A stretch of 64,000 nucleotides of DNA from Gracilibacillus salitolerans. Lineage in GTDB: Bacteria > Bacillota > Bacilli > Bacillales > Amphibacillaceae. The DNA lies in the NCBI RefSeq assembly GCF_009650095.1, contig NZ_CP045915.1, positions 4,526,001 through 4,590,000 of the forward strand. Direction: 5' to 3'. Shown here piece by piece: positions 26,080-36,115 of this stretch (position 1 is its first letter; every line of letters starts with the position of its first letter). The position numbers and the translations under genes are program-made. The notes under the pieces were generated by a model that did not search any database, had not been told where the DNA came from, and worked only from the letters and a program-made list of their open reading frames with translations.

Positions 26080-26910
26080 TTATCCTTTTACTGATCCTGA
26101 TGCTAATCCTTTAATAAAATATTTTTGTAAAAATAAAAATAGAATGACCATTGGTAGCATTGCTATTATAGCTGCAGATGCAACAAGATTTAAATTGTTC
26201 GTATTCTCTCCAAAGAATCCTGATAGAGCAACTGTCATTGTCTGAACTGATTTATCTTGTAAAAAGAAAATCGCAAATTGGTAATCATTCCATATAAATA
26301 CACAAGCAATGATCAAAACAGAAGCCGTAACAGGCTTTAATAATGGAAACACGATTCGGAAGAAAATATTTATTGTACTTGCTCCATCAATTCGAGCTGC
26401 TTCTTCCAGTGATTTTGGAATAGTTGAACGAATAAAACCTGCATATAAGAATATTGTTAATGGTAAATAGGCGGCTACATTGTTAAAAATAGCTACCTCA
26501 TGTGTATTCATTAGCCCAATACTAACCACTAATTGATACAATGGAACTAACGCTGCTAATGGTGGTACCACCATAATCGCAATGAAGAACATATACATAA
26601 ATTTATTTAATTTCGTTTGTCTTCTCGCTAAAGGATATGCTGCAAGAGAACCTACGATAATTAATAGTATGGCGGCAAAGAATGTTATAATCGTTGTATT
26701 CAACAGAGCATTACCTAAATTCGCCTTTTCCCAAGCTTCACTGAAATTAGCCCAATTTATTTCGGTAGGAAAAACCCATTTTGAACTGAAATCACCTTTT
26801 TCCTTTAAAGCTGTTGTTATTAGAATATAAAACGGCATAAGGTGCAAAAGGGTAATGACTAATGCTAATAATGATAACATTGTTTTTTTTCTTCTAGAGG
26901 TATAATTCAT
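26080..26910 (-). CDS. CUT1 ABC sugar transporter permease (MalG/MsmG type)
   Basis: 276 residues, six membrane helices, with the EAA loop EEAARIDGASTINIF before the penultimate helix pair. The C-terminus ends GLASGSVKG, typical of MsmG-like permeases. It overlaps the preceding permease gene by one base. Pairs with the MalF-type subunit; the ATPase is not encoded here and is probably a shared MsmK/MsmX-type protein encoded elsewhere. Confidence 0.92.
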   Translation of the reverse strand: MNYTSRRKKTMLSLLALVITLLHLMPFYILITTALKEKGDFSSKWVFPTEINWANFSEAWEKANLGNALLNTTIITFFAAILLIIVGSLAAYPLARRQTKLNKFMYMFFIAIMVVPPLAALVPLYQLVVSIGLMNTHEVAIFNNVAAYLPLTIFLYAGFIRSTIPKSLEEAARIDGASTINIFFRIVFPLLKPVTASVLIIACVFIWNDYQFAIFFLQDKSVQTMTVALSGFFGENTNNLNLVASAAIIAMLPMVILFLFLQKYFIKGLASGSVKG

Positions 26911-27806
26911 TATGCCTCCACCTCCTTACGTCGGAAGTACACAAGAGCCGATAAACTTAAGATCAATATAATCACCATCATTAAAACACCTTGGGTTGCT
27001 GCATAACCAGCATCTTGTCGTGAAAAATACAAATCATACATAAACGTAGACATGGACTGCGATGCATTACCAGGGCCACCACCTGTTAATGAAATAATGA
27101 CATCAAATAGTTTCAAACCACCAATAATGTTGATAACCATATTGATGGTTATGGACGGCATCAATAATGGTAATGTGATGTTTTTAAACTGTTGAAAGGA
27201 AGAAGCTCCATCAATTTCAGCCGCTTCATAAAAGTCTTTTGAAACACTTTGTAAACCAGCTAAATATATGATCATCGCTATTCCGACGAATTGGAAAGTA
27301 TTAACAAATACAATAATCCAAATATTTAAGTCCGCATTTCCTAATGCATTAATGGGGTCTCTGCCCAATGCCAAAAGGATATCGTTTAATGCCCCACCTT
27401 GGTAAGCAAAGAAAAAATACCAAATATACCCCATGATTAACGGACTGATAATCACGGGTAAATAAACAATCGTACGTGTTATCGCTTTAAATCTTATACT
27501 TTGATTTAAAAGTAATGCATAAGCTAAACCTAAAACATTTTGAAAAATTGTACTTCCTATGCCATATAGTAAGGTGTTTCTTACTATGGTCCATGTATCA
27601 GAGTCTGTCAACATACGTGTATATTGCTTTAAACCAACAAAATCATACATTTGCGAAAAGCCATTCCAGTTTGTAAATGAAATCCGAATACCGTTCAGAA
27701 AAGGATACACAATAAAAAAGGCTACAAACAAGAATGCCGGCAAATACATCCACCAAAGTGATGAATTCTTCTCTATTTTTGCAGTTTTTCTTGTGTTTAT
27801 ACTCAT
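26910..27806 (-). CDS. CUT1 ABC sugar transporter permease (MalF/MsmF type)
   Basis: 298 residues with six membrane helices; EAA loop [14 protein letters not shown]. The N-terminal [21 protein letters not shown] is the usual first helix. Forms the channel with the neighbouring permease for alpha-galactosides delivered by the lipoprotein encoded upstream (62-base gap). Confidence 0.92.
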
Positions 27807-27868
27807 CGCTATTCAACTCCTATTTAAGCGAGCAGGGGAATTACTCCCTACTCGCTGTGCACTATGTT

Positions 27869-29152
27869 TTATTCTGATCCTTCTTGTTCTAACAGACGAG
27901 TATATTCGGTAGCCATTTTTTCTGATACGTCTTCAGGTGTTAAAGAACCAGATAATAATTCTTGACCCGCTGTACCCATCGGCTCCCACATACCACTCGG
28001 CAAGAATACTCTGTCGAAATAAGGCTCTACCATTACATCAGAATACTCATCATAGTAAGGTTGGAAATAAATATCTGCAGATGCGTTCGTAAGCCCTGCT
28101 GGTAGTGATGTGCCTTCTGCTAATTCCTGAACAATTTCCGGCTGTGCTAAAAATTCTATAAATGTTTTCGCTTCTTCCGGATACTCTGTATCTTTCCAGA
28201 TAGCATAGGTGTGACGTTCTCCGCCAATCCAGCTTTGCTCTCCACCCTCATGAATTGCAGGCACTGGCATAACACCTAATTCTGCATCAGGATTTAATTC
28301 ACGAACAGCACCAATTGGAGTTGTTGCCATAACAAAGGCAATTTTATCCTGTGCTAATAACTGTGTTTTTTCATGAACTTGCGCTGTTAAAGCATCTAAA
28401 TTGATTAATTCTTTCTCTTGCATTTCTAATAACTTTTCAGGTAAAAATGTATAAGGTTCCCAATTAAACGACCCATCTAATAATGCTTCGCTATAGTCGT
28501 AATCAGGATGTGTAATTAATAATGGTGTAGCAAATTGGTCAAAAAACTGACCAAACTCTCCTTCTTCACTTCCTCCAAACCAAAGTGGTATCACTTCTCC
28601 GTTACTTTCTTCTTTAATCGTTTCAAGCGCAGTCATAAATTCATCAAATGTATTCGGTGGCTCGATTCCATATTCATCAAGCACGTTTTTGTTATATGTC
28701 AATCCATCTTTTGCCTGATTAATCGGGTAAGCATATACCTTCCCATCTTCATCCGTAAATATCTCTTCCAAAGCAGGATCCAAATCTGCTACCCAGTCCA
28801 TATCACTTAAATCCATTGTGTATTCACCATAACGATTTTGTGACCAGCCATGTGTATCAAATAAGTCTGGCATATCATTTGCTGCCATTTTTACACGCAA
28901 TTGACTTTCATACTCTCCAGCTGGAAAATTATAATCGATATTTATTTCCGGATACTCTTCCTCAAATTTTTCAATAACAGATTCCATCGCTATTTGGTCT
29001 GCTTCATTCGTAACTGTAGAGTATAAAGAAAGGGTTACGCCATCCTTTCCGCTTTCTCCATTCGTCTCATCTGATGATCCATCAGTAGAGCAACCGATTA
29101 ATAGAACAGAAATAAAGCAAATAAATATAAGTGATTTTAAAAACGTTTTCAT
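27869..29152 (-). CDS. Extracellular sugar-binding lipoprotein of the ABC transporter
   Basis: 427 residues, signal peptide with lipobox LLIGC (Cys21), then an acidic, periplasmic-binding-protein-like cluster B fold. Linked to GH36 and two permeases, so the substrates are likely raffinose-family oligosaccharides or melibiose, as in MsmE/RafE. First gene of the operon. The 198-bp leader contains hairpins and an isolated ribosome-binding site (see 29202-29335). Confidence 0.9.
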   Translation of the reverse strand: MKTFLKSLIFICFISVLLIGCSTDGSSDETNGESGKDGVTLSLYSTVTNEADQIAMESVIEKFEEEYPEINIDYNFPAGEYESQLRVKMAANDMPDLFDTHGWSQNRYGEYTMDLSDMDWVADLDPALEEIFTDEDGKVYAYPINQAKDGLTYNKNVLDEYGIEPPNTFDEFMTALETIKEESNGEVIPLWFGGSEEGEFGQFFDQFATPLLITHPDYDYSEALLDGSFNWEPYTFLPEKLLEMQEKELINLDALTAQVHEKTQLLAQDKIAFVMATTPIGAVRELNPDAELGVMPVPAIHEGGEQSWIGGERHTYAIWKDTEYPEEAKTFIEFLAQPEIVQELAEGTSLPAGLTNASADIYFQPYYDEYSDVMVEPYFDRVFLPSGMWEPMGTAGQELLSGSLTPEDVSEKMATEYTRLLEQEGSE

Positions 29153-29201
29153 TATAAAACTCCTTTTTAAAAAAATATTTAAGAACTGTAAACATTGTAA
29201 G

Positions 29202-29335
29202 GAGCACTAAATTTCATTTATAATAAAAGTGCTCTTGTCCAAAAAAGAGTGCCAGTAGTCCTAGAATCGTTCCGCCAAAAACCTTTCTAGGACTGCTACA
29301 TTACATATCTTCCAAGGTTAATCTCACCTCCTTAA
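29202..29335 (-). promoter_or_regulatory. Leader with two inverted repeats and an orphan Shine-Dalgarno site
   Basis: Reading 5' to 3' on the minus strand: TAAGGAGGTGAG (about 29323-29334) with no full-length gene behind it; a perfect 10-bp stem, AGTCCTAGAA/TTCTAGGACT (29257-29294); then GAGCACT/AGTGCTC (29202-29234) close to a half-match of the ATTTAGTAAA motif found before the lacI-type gene. An eight-codon frame (GTG ... TAA) follows the Shine-Dalgarno site. Promoter boxes are not clear. Confidence 0.4.
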
Positions 29336-29350
29336 AGTTGTAAAATATAT

Positions 29351-30531
<1,181 letters not shown>

Positions 30532-30593
30532 ATAATCCCTAACAAATTCTGTTATTACGTAAATATTTATCTGGGGAGTTTCCAAAAATAATA

Positions 30594-30641
30594 AAAGAAC
30601 ACCTTCTTTATTTCTGCAGAGAGAAGAAAGAAGGTGTTCTT
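30594..30641. terminator. Bidirectional terminator after the GH4 gene
   Basis: AAGAACACCTTCTTT pairs perfectly with AAAGAAGGTGTTCTT over a 17-base loop, with T residues after and A residues before; it ends three bases from the GH4 stop. Confidence 0.85.
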
Positions 30642-30643
30642 TT

Positions 30644-31942
30644 TTATTGATATTCTGGCAGCCAATCACCATGTTCTTTGATTAAATCATCACATAAAGC
30701 AATAATATCATCAATTGATAGTTCTGCTGCAGTGTGAGGATCGAGCAGTGCTGCTTGATAAATTTTTTCTTTTTTCTTCGTTAGTGCCGCTTCTATTGTT
30801 AACAGCTGTGTATTAATGTTGGTTCTATTCAGCGCTGCCAATTGTTCCGGCAAATCACCCACATAGGTAGGTGTTACCCCACTAGCATCGACTAAACACG
30901 GAACTTCCACAACAGCATTTTCCGGCAAATTACTAATAAGTCCTCCTGTGTTCAATACATTACCACCTATTTTAAATGGCTGATTCTTTTCCATCGCTTC
31001 AATGATATATGATCCATATTCATGCGAACGTTCATGTTGTAGATTTTGATCGCTGACAAGGTCATCACGCATTTTTTTCCAGCCCTCAATTTGATTGACG
31101 CAACGACGTGGATATTCATCAAGAGGAATATTATAGTTATCGATTAATTCCGGATACTTGTTCTTAATAAAATATGGATGGTATTCTGCATTATGCTCTG
31201 ATGACTCTGTCACATAATAACCGAACTTATCCATCAATTCAAAACGCACCATATCATCATGCTTCTCCTGCTGCTTTTCCTTTGCACGTTTTTTAATTTC
31301 CGGATAAAGGTCTTCCCCATTTCTAGTGATGTCAAGCAACCATGCCATATGGTTAATACCAGCAATCTTCCATTGAATATTGTCTTTTGGCATGTCTAGG
31401 GAGTCTAATAAATGACTGGCACAAACCTGAACACTGTGGCAAAGTCCAACTGTTTTGATTCCTTCTTTTAACATCACATTGGTTAGTACCGCCATTGGAT
31501 TCGTGTAATTTAAGAACCATGCATCAGGGCAAACCTCTTTCATATCACGAGCAAATTCCTGCATAACCGGAATTGTTCTTAAGTTACGAAAGATTCCGCC
31601 TATTCCTAGTGTATCCGCAATCGTTTGTCGTAAGCCATATTTCTTCGGAACTTCAAAATCGGTAATCGTACACGGGTCATAGCCCCCAACCTGAATAGCA
31701 TTAATCACATATTTCGCACCTCTTAATGCTTCTTTACGATCATGGTAAGCTTTTACTTTCACGTTTGAGCTTAAGCTTTTCTTTAAATTGTTTAACATCA
31801 TTTCTGAATCGTTTAAACGCCCGTGATCAATATCGAACAAAGCAAATTCGAAATCTTGTAAGGCATCTACTGTCATACAGTCCCCTAGTACATTCTTTGC
31901 AAAAACCGTACTCCCCGCACCTAAAAACGTTATTTTTGACAT
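30644..31942 (-). CDS. melA: GH4 alpha-galactosidase (MelA type, NAD and metal dependent)
   Basis: 432 residues from ATG 31942 (MSKITFLGAGSTVF), preceded by AGGAGGGTGAAT; the longer open frame upstream has no start signal. The N-terminal Rossmann fold carries GAGSTVF, and the GH4 blocks NYTNPMA and GLCHSVQ (Cys and His as Mn ligands) are clear. GH4 enzymes cleave by an NAD-dependent oxidation-elimination route. Sequence layout fits MelA alpha-galactosidase better than 6-phospho-glucosidases. Sits behind a promoter that is embedded at the end of the araC-type gene. Confidence 0.9.
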   Translation of the reverse strand: MSKITFLGAGSTVFAKNVLGDCMTVDALQDFEFALFDIDHGRLNDSEMMLNNLKKSLSSNVKVKAYHDRKEALRGAKYVINAIQVGGYDPCTITDFEVPKKYGLRQTIADTLGIGGIFRNLRTIPVMQEFARDMKEVCPDAWFLNYTNPMAVLTNVMLKEGIKTVGLCHSVQVCASHLLDSLDMPKDNIQWKIAGINHMAWLLDITRNGEDLYPEIKKRAKEKQQEKHDDMVRFELMDKFGYYVTESSEHNAEYHPYFIKNKYPELIDNYNIPLDEYPRRCVNQIEGWKKMRDDLVSDQNLQHERSHEYGSYIIEAMEKNQPFKIGGNVLNTGGLISNLPENAVVEVPCLVDASGVTPTYVGDLPEQLAALNRTNINTQLLTIEAALTKKKEKIYQAALLDPHTAAELSIDDIIALCDDLIKEHGDWLPEYQ

Positions 31943-31983
31943 ATTCACCCTCCTAATATTTCGCATTAAATTGTAATACATAC

Positions 31984-32068
31984 TACCATCATATAGGGAT
32001 TTTAAACCGCTAACAATCGTAAATATTTCTGATAAGAGTAAAATATTGCGGTTGTTAATCAATGAATA
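31984..32068 (-). promoter_or_regulatory. GH4 gene promoter, element shared with the LplABC operon
   Basis: Minus strand TTGTTA, 17 bp, TATGAT (-10 at 31988-31993). A cre-like TTGTTAGCGGTTTAAA spans the -35 region. Upstream is a near-direct repeat, AATATTTTAC and AATATTTACG, about 21 bp apart, as expected for an AraC-type activator. The 85 bases align without gaps to 42264-42348 at about 81% identity, and the left end overlaps the araC-type stop codon. Confidence 0.7.
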
Positions 32069-32939
32069 ATCGATCAACTGGCATGACAGATTTATTTTGA
32101 CGGTAGTTACTTGGCGTCTCATTCAGCAACTTTTTAAACACTTTACTAAAATAGTTACTTGATGTATAGCCAACTTCTTTCGCAATTTCTTCGATTGTCT
32201 TCTCGTTATCTTGTAATAGGTCTAATGCATGTTGGATACGCACTTTTGTTAAATACTCGATCGGTGTTTGATTGACAGAGGCAGAAAAAAGCCGAGTAAA
32301 ATGATATTTGGATAATCCAGAGACGGCTACCATATCATTTAATGAAATATCCTCTGCATAATTTTTTTCAATAAAAGAAACCGCTTTGGTAATCGCCATA
32401 GGCAAATATTTCTCCTGACGTTGTTCATATTCGAGATATTGCAGGAATTCCATTAAAAAGGAATACGCATAACCAGAAGCCTCATAGGCATGGTTAATAC
32501 CGGTCGTTTCTAATTTCTCTAGTGTTCGTAATATATGTTTGATTGGATTTGCATGGTTGGGAAATTGAAAGATATGTCCATATTTTTCTGTTATGAAATG
32601 AAAATGATGTAAAGCTTCATTTCCATAAACAGTGATATACATAAAGTCCCAGCGAACCGATTCTTCTGGTAAATAGTAACAATGATCACTGGGAATTTCG
32701 ACGAAAAACGCATCTCCTTTTGTCAAATGGTAAGTTTCCTCTCCAACTCTAATAGCTCCACTTCCATCTAATGTATACTGAAATATAACACGGCCCTCTT
32801 CGCCTCTTTGTAATCCATCCCATATATACGTATGCTCTGTACGCGATTCCCTCCCAATGGCATGGAGGCCGGCAACTCGCTCCTGATAATCTCCTTTTAA
32901 CCGAAAACCGTATGAATGGTGTTTAGAATATGGCCGCAT
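32055..32939 (-). CDS. AraC family regulator (MsmR/RafR-like)
   Basis: 294 residues. An N-terminal cupin-type sugar-binding domain (about 15-140, with GDAFFVEIPSDHCYYLPEE) and two C-terminal helix-turn-helix units (MVAVSGLSKYHFTRLF and IEEIAKEVGYTSSNYFSKVF). Start ATG 32939 has AGGAGGAG six bases upstream. Upstream of and adjacent to the GH4 gene, and so a candidate activator of that gene and, through the shared promoter element, of the transporter at 38538-42118. Confidence 0.9.
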   Translation of the reverse strand: MRPYSKHHSYGFRLKGDYQERVAGLHAIGRESRTEHTYIWDGLQRGEEGRVIFQYTLDGSGAIRVGEETYHLTKGDAFFVEIPSDHCYYLPEESVRWDFMYITVYGNEALHHFHFITEKYGHIFQFPNHANPIKHILRTLEKLETTGINHAYEASGYAYSFLMEFLQYLEYEQRQEKYLPMAITKAVSFIEKNYAEDISLNDMVAVSGLSKYHFTRLFSASVNQTPIEYLTKVRIQHALDLLQDNEKTIEEIAKEVGYTSSNYFSKVFKKLLNETPSNYRQNKSVMPVDRLFID

Positions 32940-33060
32940 GAGATCTCCTCCTTACTTCTATCATACCGAAATTCTTAAGAATGTCATTCCTTGATTGACT
33001 TCCTATCCCAAATCGCTTAAGCTTGCTTTATGATATGAGATAATGGAGGAATTTTGGAGT

Positions 33061-34680
33061 ATGCTACAAGCAACTAATGTAAGTTTACGTTTTGGTGATA
33101 AAAAGTTATTTGAAGACGTTAATATTAAATTCACAGCCGGAAATTGCTATGGTTTAATCGGTGCCAATGGTGCTGGTAAATCAACTTTCCTTAAAATATT
33201 GTCAGGTGAACTCGAACCACAGACTGGTCACGTTTCACTCGGAAAAGGTGAACGTCTTGCTGTGTTAAAGCAGGATCACTTCGCCTATGAAGAATACGAA
33301 GTACTAAAGACTGTTGTCATGGGACACACTCGTTTATATGAAGTAATGCAGGAAAAGGATACAATTTATGCCAAAGGGGAATTCACCGAAGAAGACGGCA
33401 TGCGTGCTGCGGAATTAGAAGGTGAATTTGCCGAGATGAACGGTTGGGAAGCAGAATCAGACGCAGCTATTCTTTTAAAAGGTCTTGGAATTGATGAAAA
33501 TCTCCATACGAAAAAAATGGCCGATTTATCAGGTTCTGAAAAGGTAAAAGTATTACTTGCGCAAGCATTATTCGGTAACCCGGATATTTTATTATTAGAT
33601 GAGCCGACTAACCACTTGGATATTCAAGCGATTCAATGGTTGGAAGAATTCTTGATTAACTTTGAAAATACCGTTATTGTTGTTTCTCACGACCGTCACT
33701 TTTTAAATAAAGTATGTACACATATTGCAGATGTCGACTATGGAAAAATCGAATTATACGTGGGGAACTATGATTTCTGGTATGAATCCAGTCAATTAGC
33801 CTTACAAATGGCGAAAGATCAAAACAAGAAAAAAGAAGAGAAAATGAAAGAGTTACAGAACTTTATCGCACGTTTTAGTGCCAATGCATCGAAATCAAAA
33901 CAAGCGACTTCTCGTAAAAAAATGCTCGATAACATTACACTAGATGACATAAAACCATCTTCCCGTCGTTATCCGTATGTAGCCTTCCAACCTGGCCGCG
34001 ACATCGGAAATGATTTATTACGTGTCGAAGGTATTTCGAAAACAATAGATGGCGTTAAGGTGTTAGATAATGTGAGTTTCACGTTAAAACCGTATGATAA
34101 AGCTGCTTTTATCGGACCAAACGAAAATGCTAAAACCGTTTTATTTGATATCTTAATGGGTGAAATGGAACCTGACGAAGGAAGCTATACTTGGGGCGTG
34201 ACCACTTCACAATCGTACTTCCCGAAAGATAACTCAGAATTTTTCGATGGCAATAACATGACCTTAGTGGAGTGGCTCCGTCAATATTCACCAGATGATC
34301 AAACCGAAACGTTCTTACGTGGATTCCTTGGTCGTATGTTATTCTCTGGGGAGGAAGCATTGAAAAAAGCGAATGTCTTATCCGGTGGAGAGAAAGTGCG
34401 TTGTATGTTATCAAAAATGATGTTAAGTAACGCCAATGTGCTGGTATTGGATGAACCGACAAACCACTTAGACCTAGAATCAATCACTGCATTGAACAAT
34501 GGCTTAATTAAGTTTAAAGGTTCGATTCTGTTCACATCACATGACCATCAGTTCATTAATAGTATCGCCAATCGCCTTATCGAAATTACACCAAAAGGAA
34601 TTGTAGATAAAGAAATCAGTTATGATGAGTATGTAGCAGATCAGAAATTACAAAAAGAAATCAGTGCGATGTATGCATAA
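33061..34680 (+). CDS. ABC-F family ATPase (YkpA/YbiT-like)
   Basis: 539 residues, two ATP-binding cassettes: Walker A GANGAGKST (about 36-44) and the second as GPNENAKTV, a degenerate Walker A in which the usual GKS/T is AKT; signature SGSEKVK and SGGEKVR; Walker B ILLLDEPTNHLD and VLVLDEPTNHLD. The ABC-F linker lies at about 240-300. Start ATG 33061 (MLQATNVSLRF). ABC-F proteins act on ribosomes as translation factors or give antibiotic protection; this one is of the housekeeping YkpA/YbiT group. Monocistronic with a terminator. Confidence 0.9.
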   Translation: MLQATNVSLRFGDKKLFEDVNIKFTAGNCYGLIGANGAGKSTFLKILSGELEPQTGHVSLGKGERLAVLKQDHFAYEEYEVLKTVVMGHTRLYEVMQEKDTIYAKGEFTEEDGMRAAELEGEFAEMNGWEAESDAAILLKGLGIDENLHTKKMADLSGSEKVKVLLAQALFGNPDILLLDEPTNHLDIQAIQWLEEFLINFENTVIVVSHDRHFLNKVCTHIADVDYGKIELYVGNYDFWYESSQLALQMAKDQNKKKEEKMKELQNFIARFSANASKSKQATSRKKMLDNITLDDIKPSSRRYPYVAFQPGRDIGNDLLRVEGISKTIDGVKVLDNVSFTLKPYDKAAFIGPNENAKTVLFDILMGEMEPDEGSYTWGVTTSQSYFPKDNSEFFDGNNMTLVEWLRQYSPDDQTETFLRGFLGRMLFSGEEALKKANVLSGGEKVRCMLSKMMLSNANVLVLDEPTNHLDLESITALNNGLIKFKGSILFTSHDHQFINSIANRLIEITPKGIVDKEISYDEYVADQKLQKEISAMYA

Positions 34681-34684
34681 TATC

Positions 34685-34716
34685 AAGGCTACCTCTTCTA
34701 AAGAGGTAGCCTTTTT
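34685..34716 (+). terminator. Terminator after the ABC-F gene
   Basis: AAGGCTACCTCTT pairs with AAGAGGTAGCCTT around a short loop, followed by TTT, four bases after the stop. Confidence 0.88.
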
Positions 34717-34752
34717 AACAAGTCAAGAAAGTATATAATTGTGCACATAAAA

Positions 34753-35218
34753 CATAAACTACGAAGTAACTGTTATTTGGATTTGCTTTCTTCCATTCTG
34801 AATTTTGATGAGTGCTCTGATCGTCGCTGCGAAAAAATACTCCCTTTCCGTGGGCAACACTTCAGCCTCCTCAGAAGCAAAAACCGCTTCTTGTGGGGTC
34901 TTCAGTCGTTGCTGTTCCCACAGGAGTGTCGCATTTTTCCGCAGCTTAGAATAGTGTGCTGATAAAGTGACAGGAAACCCAAAGAATATATATCTATGGG
35001 TTCTGTTCTTTCAATAACCAGAACACTAAAACAAGCGAAGGCAGAATACGGAGACTCCTGTGGGACAGCGAGAGCTGAAGATCCACTTTGCAAAGTTAGC
35101 TGAAGCCGAGCCCACGGAAAGCGCAGTATTCTGCCGGAGCGAAGAATAGCACCCACCTCAAATCAGAATGGAAGGAAGCCTAACCTAAATAAATTTTCAC
35201 AAGTTCGCAGTGTTCATC
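34753..35218. repeat. Inverted-repeat element, copy 1 (about 470 bp)
   Basis: Two arms (about 34753-34950 and 35030-35218) are imperfect inverted copies, each with CTTCCATTCTGA near the outside, TTTCCGTGGG in the middle and CCCACAGGAGT toward the centre. The whole length, including the centre (AATAGTGTGCTGATAAAGTG), matches the reverse strand of 55140-55620. No reading frame of convincing quality. Fills most of the 819-bp gap between the ABC-F and YesL genes. Confidence 0.75.
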
Positions 35219-35261
35219 CAGTGCGAATGAGGATCGTGCTGATTATGCCCGTTTTTTCTTA

Positions 35262-35480
35262 TTGCGAAAGTTTATTGCTAAATCCAGCTCAGTTATTTCC
35301 ATTTTCTGTTGGATACCTCTTGTAACTTTGAGTACTCTTCTTGGAACTCAAAAAGGAACTATGAAAACACTAGAGGATGATATATTTTATACTATTTTTA
35401 GAATCAATATCTTTTCTTTCATATTTATCATATTAAATTTACCTATGCTATATTTTTGTGTATGCTTAATAGATAGATAA
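35262..35480 (+). CDS. Doubtful short frame upstream of the YesL-like gene
   Basis: 72 codons from a TTG without a ribosome-binding site; an internal ATG (MKTLEDDIFYTIF) would give 39 residues behind a poor AAGGA. The product has two hydrophobic stretches (FSFIFIILNLPMLYF at the end). It may be a remnant or a chance frame. I do not recognise it. Confidence 0.2.
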   Translation: MRKFIAKSSSVISIFCWIPLVTLSTLLGTQKGTMKTLEDDIFYTIFRINIFSFIFIILNLPMLYFCVCLIDR

Positions 35481-35499
35481 ATAATTTCGGAGGGTCTAT

Positions 35500-36108
35500 A
35501 TGAATAAAGGTATTTCAGTTTATATAACTATCGGTGAGTGGATTTTTAAAATTCTGCTATTAAACTTGTACTGGTTTATCTTTTCTGTACTAGGGTTATT
35601 TGTGGTTGGCATTTTCCCAGCAACTGCAGCCTTGTTCGCCACCATAAGACAAGATATTAAAGCAGAGGATGATATCAAATTATTCCGAGAGTTCATCCAT
35701 TATTACAAACAGGAATTTATTAAATCCAATATTCTTGGGTACATCCTGACGATTGCCACTGCTATTTTGTTGTTTAACATTCAAATTATAGGACAGTTAG
35801 GCAGTTCACTATTAAACTCAACGTTAATGGTAATGACATATATTTTGTTAGCTATTATTGCGCTTGTTTCTGTTTTTATTTTTCCAATCTACGTGCACTA
35901 TCATTTTTCCGTTCTTGGTTATATTAAATATTCTGCTATTTTGGTTATTGGTAAGCCACTTCAGACCATTTCCATGCTGGTCTTAATTGCGGCAACCTTT
36001 TACTTCTACTATTTGATGCCAGGTTTTATACCTGTTCTAGGTGTTAGTTTGCTAGCTTATATTATTATGCGGACGGCTTATTCTTTCTTTGCAATACCAG
36101 AACAATAA
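35500..36108 (+). CDS. YesL family protein (DUF624)
   Basis: 202 residues, six membrane helices. The second helix block LGLFVVGIFPATAALFATIR is the hallmark of YesL/DUF624. Shine-Dalgarno GGAGGG is six bases before the ATG. YesL proteins are often found with polysaccharide-utilisation or CUT1 transporter genes and are thought to assist sensing or transport; here the CUT1/LplABC locus lies 2.4 kb away on the other strand. Function unknown. Confidence 0.85.
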   Translation: MNKGISVYITIGEWIFKILLLNLYWFIFSVLGLFVVGIFPATAALFATIRQDIKAEDDIKLFREFIHYYKQEFIKSNILGYILTIATAILLFNIQIIGQLGSSLLNSTLMVMTYILLAIIALVSVFIFPIYVHYHFSVLGYIKYSAILVIGKPLQTISMLVLIAATFYFYYLMPGFIPVLGVSLLAYIIMRTAYSFFAIPEQ

Positions 36109-36115
36109 AACATGC

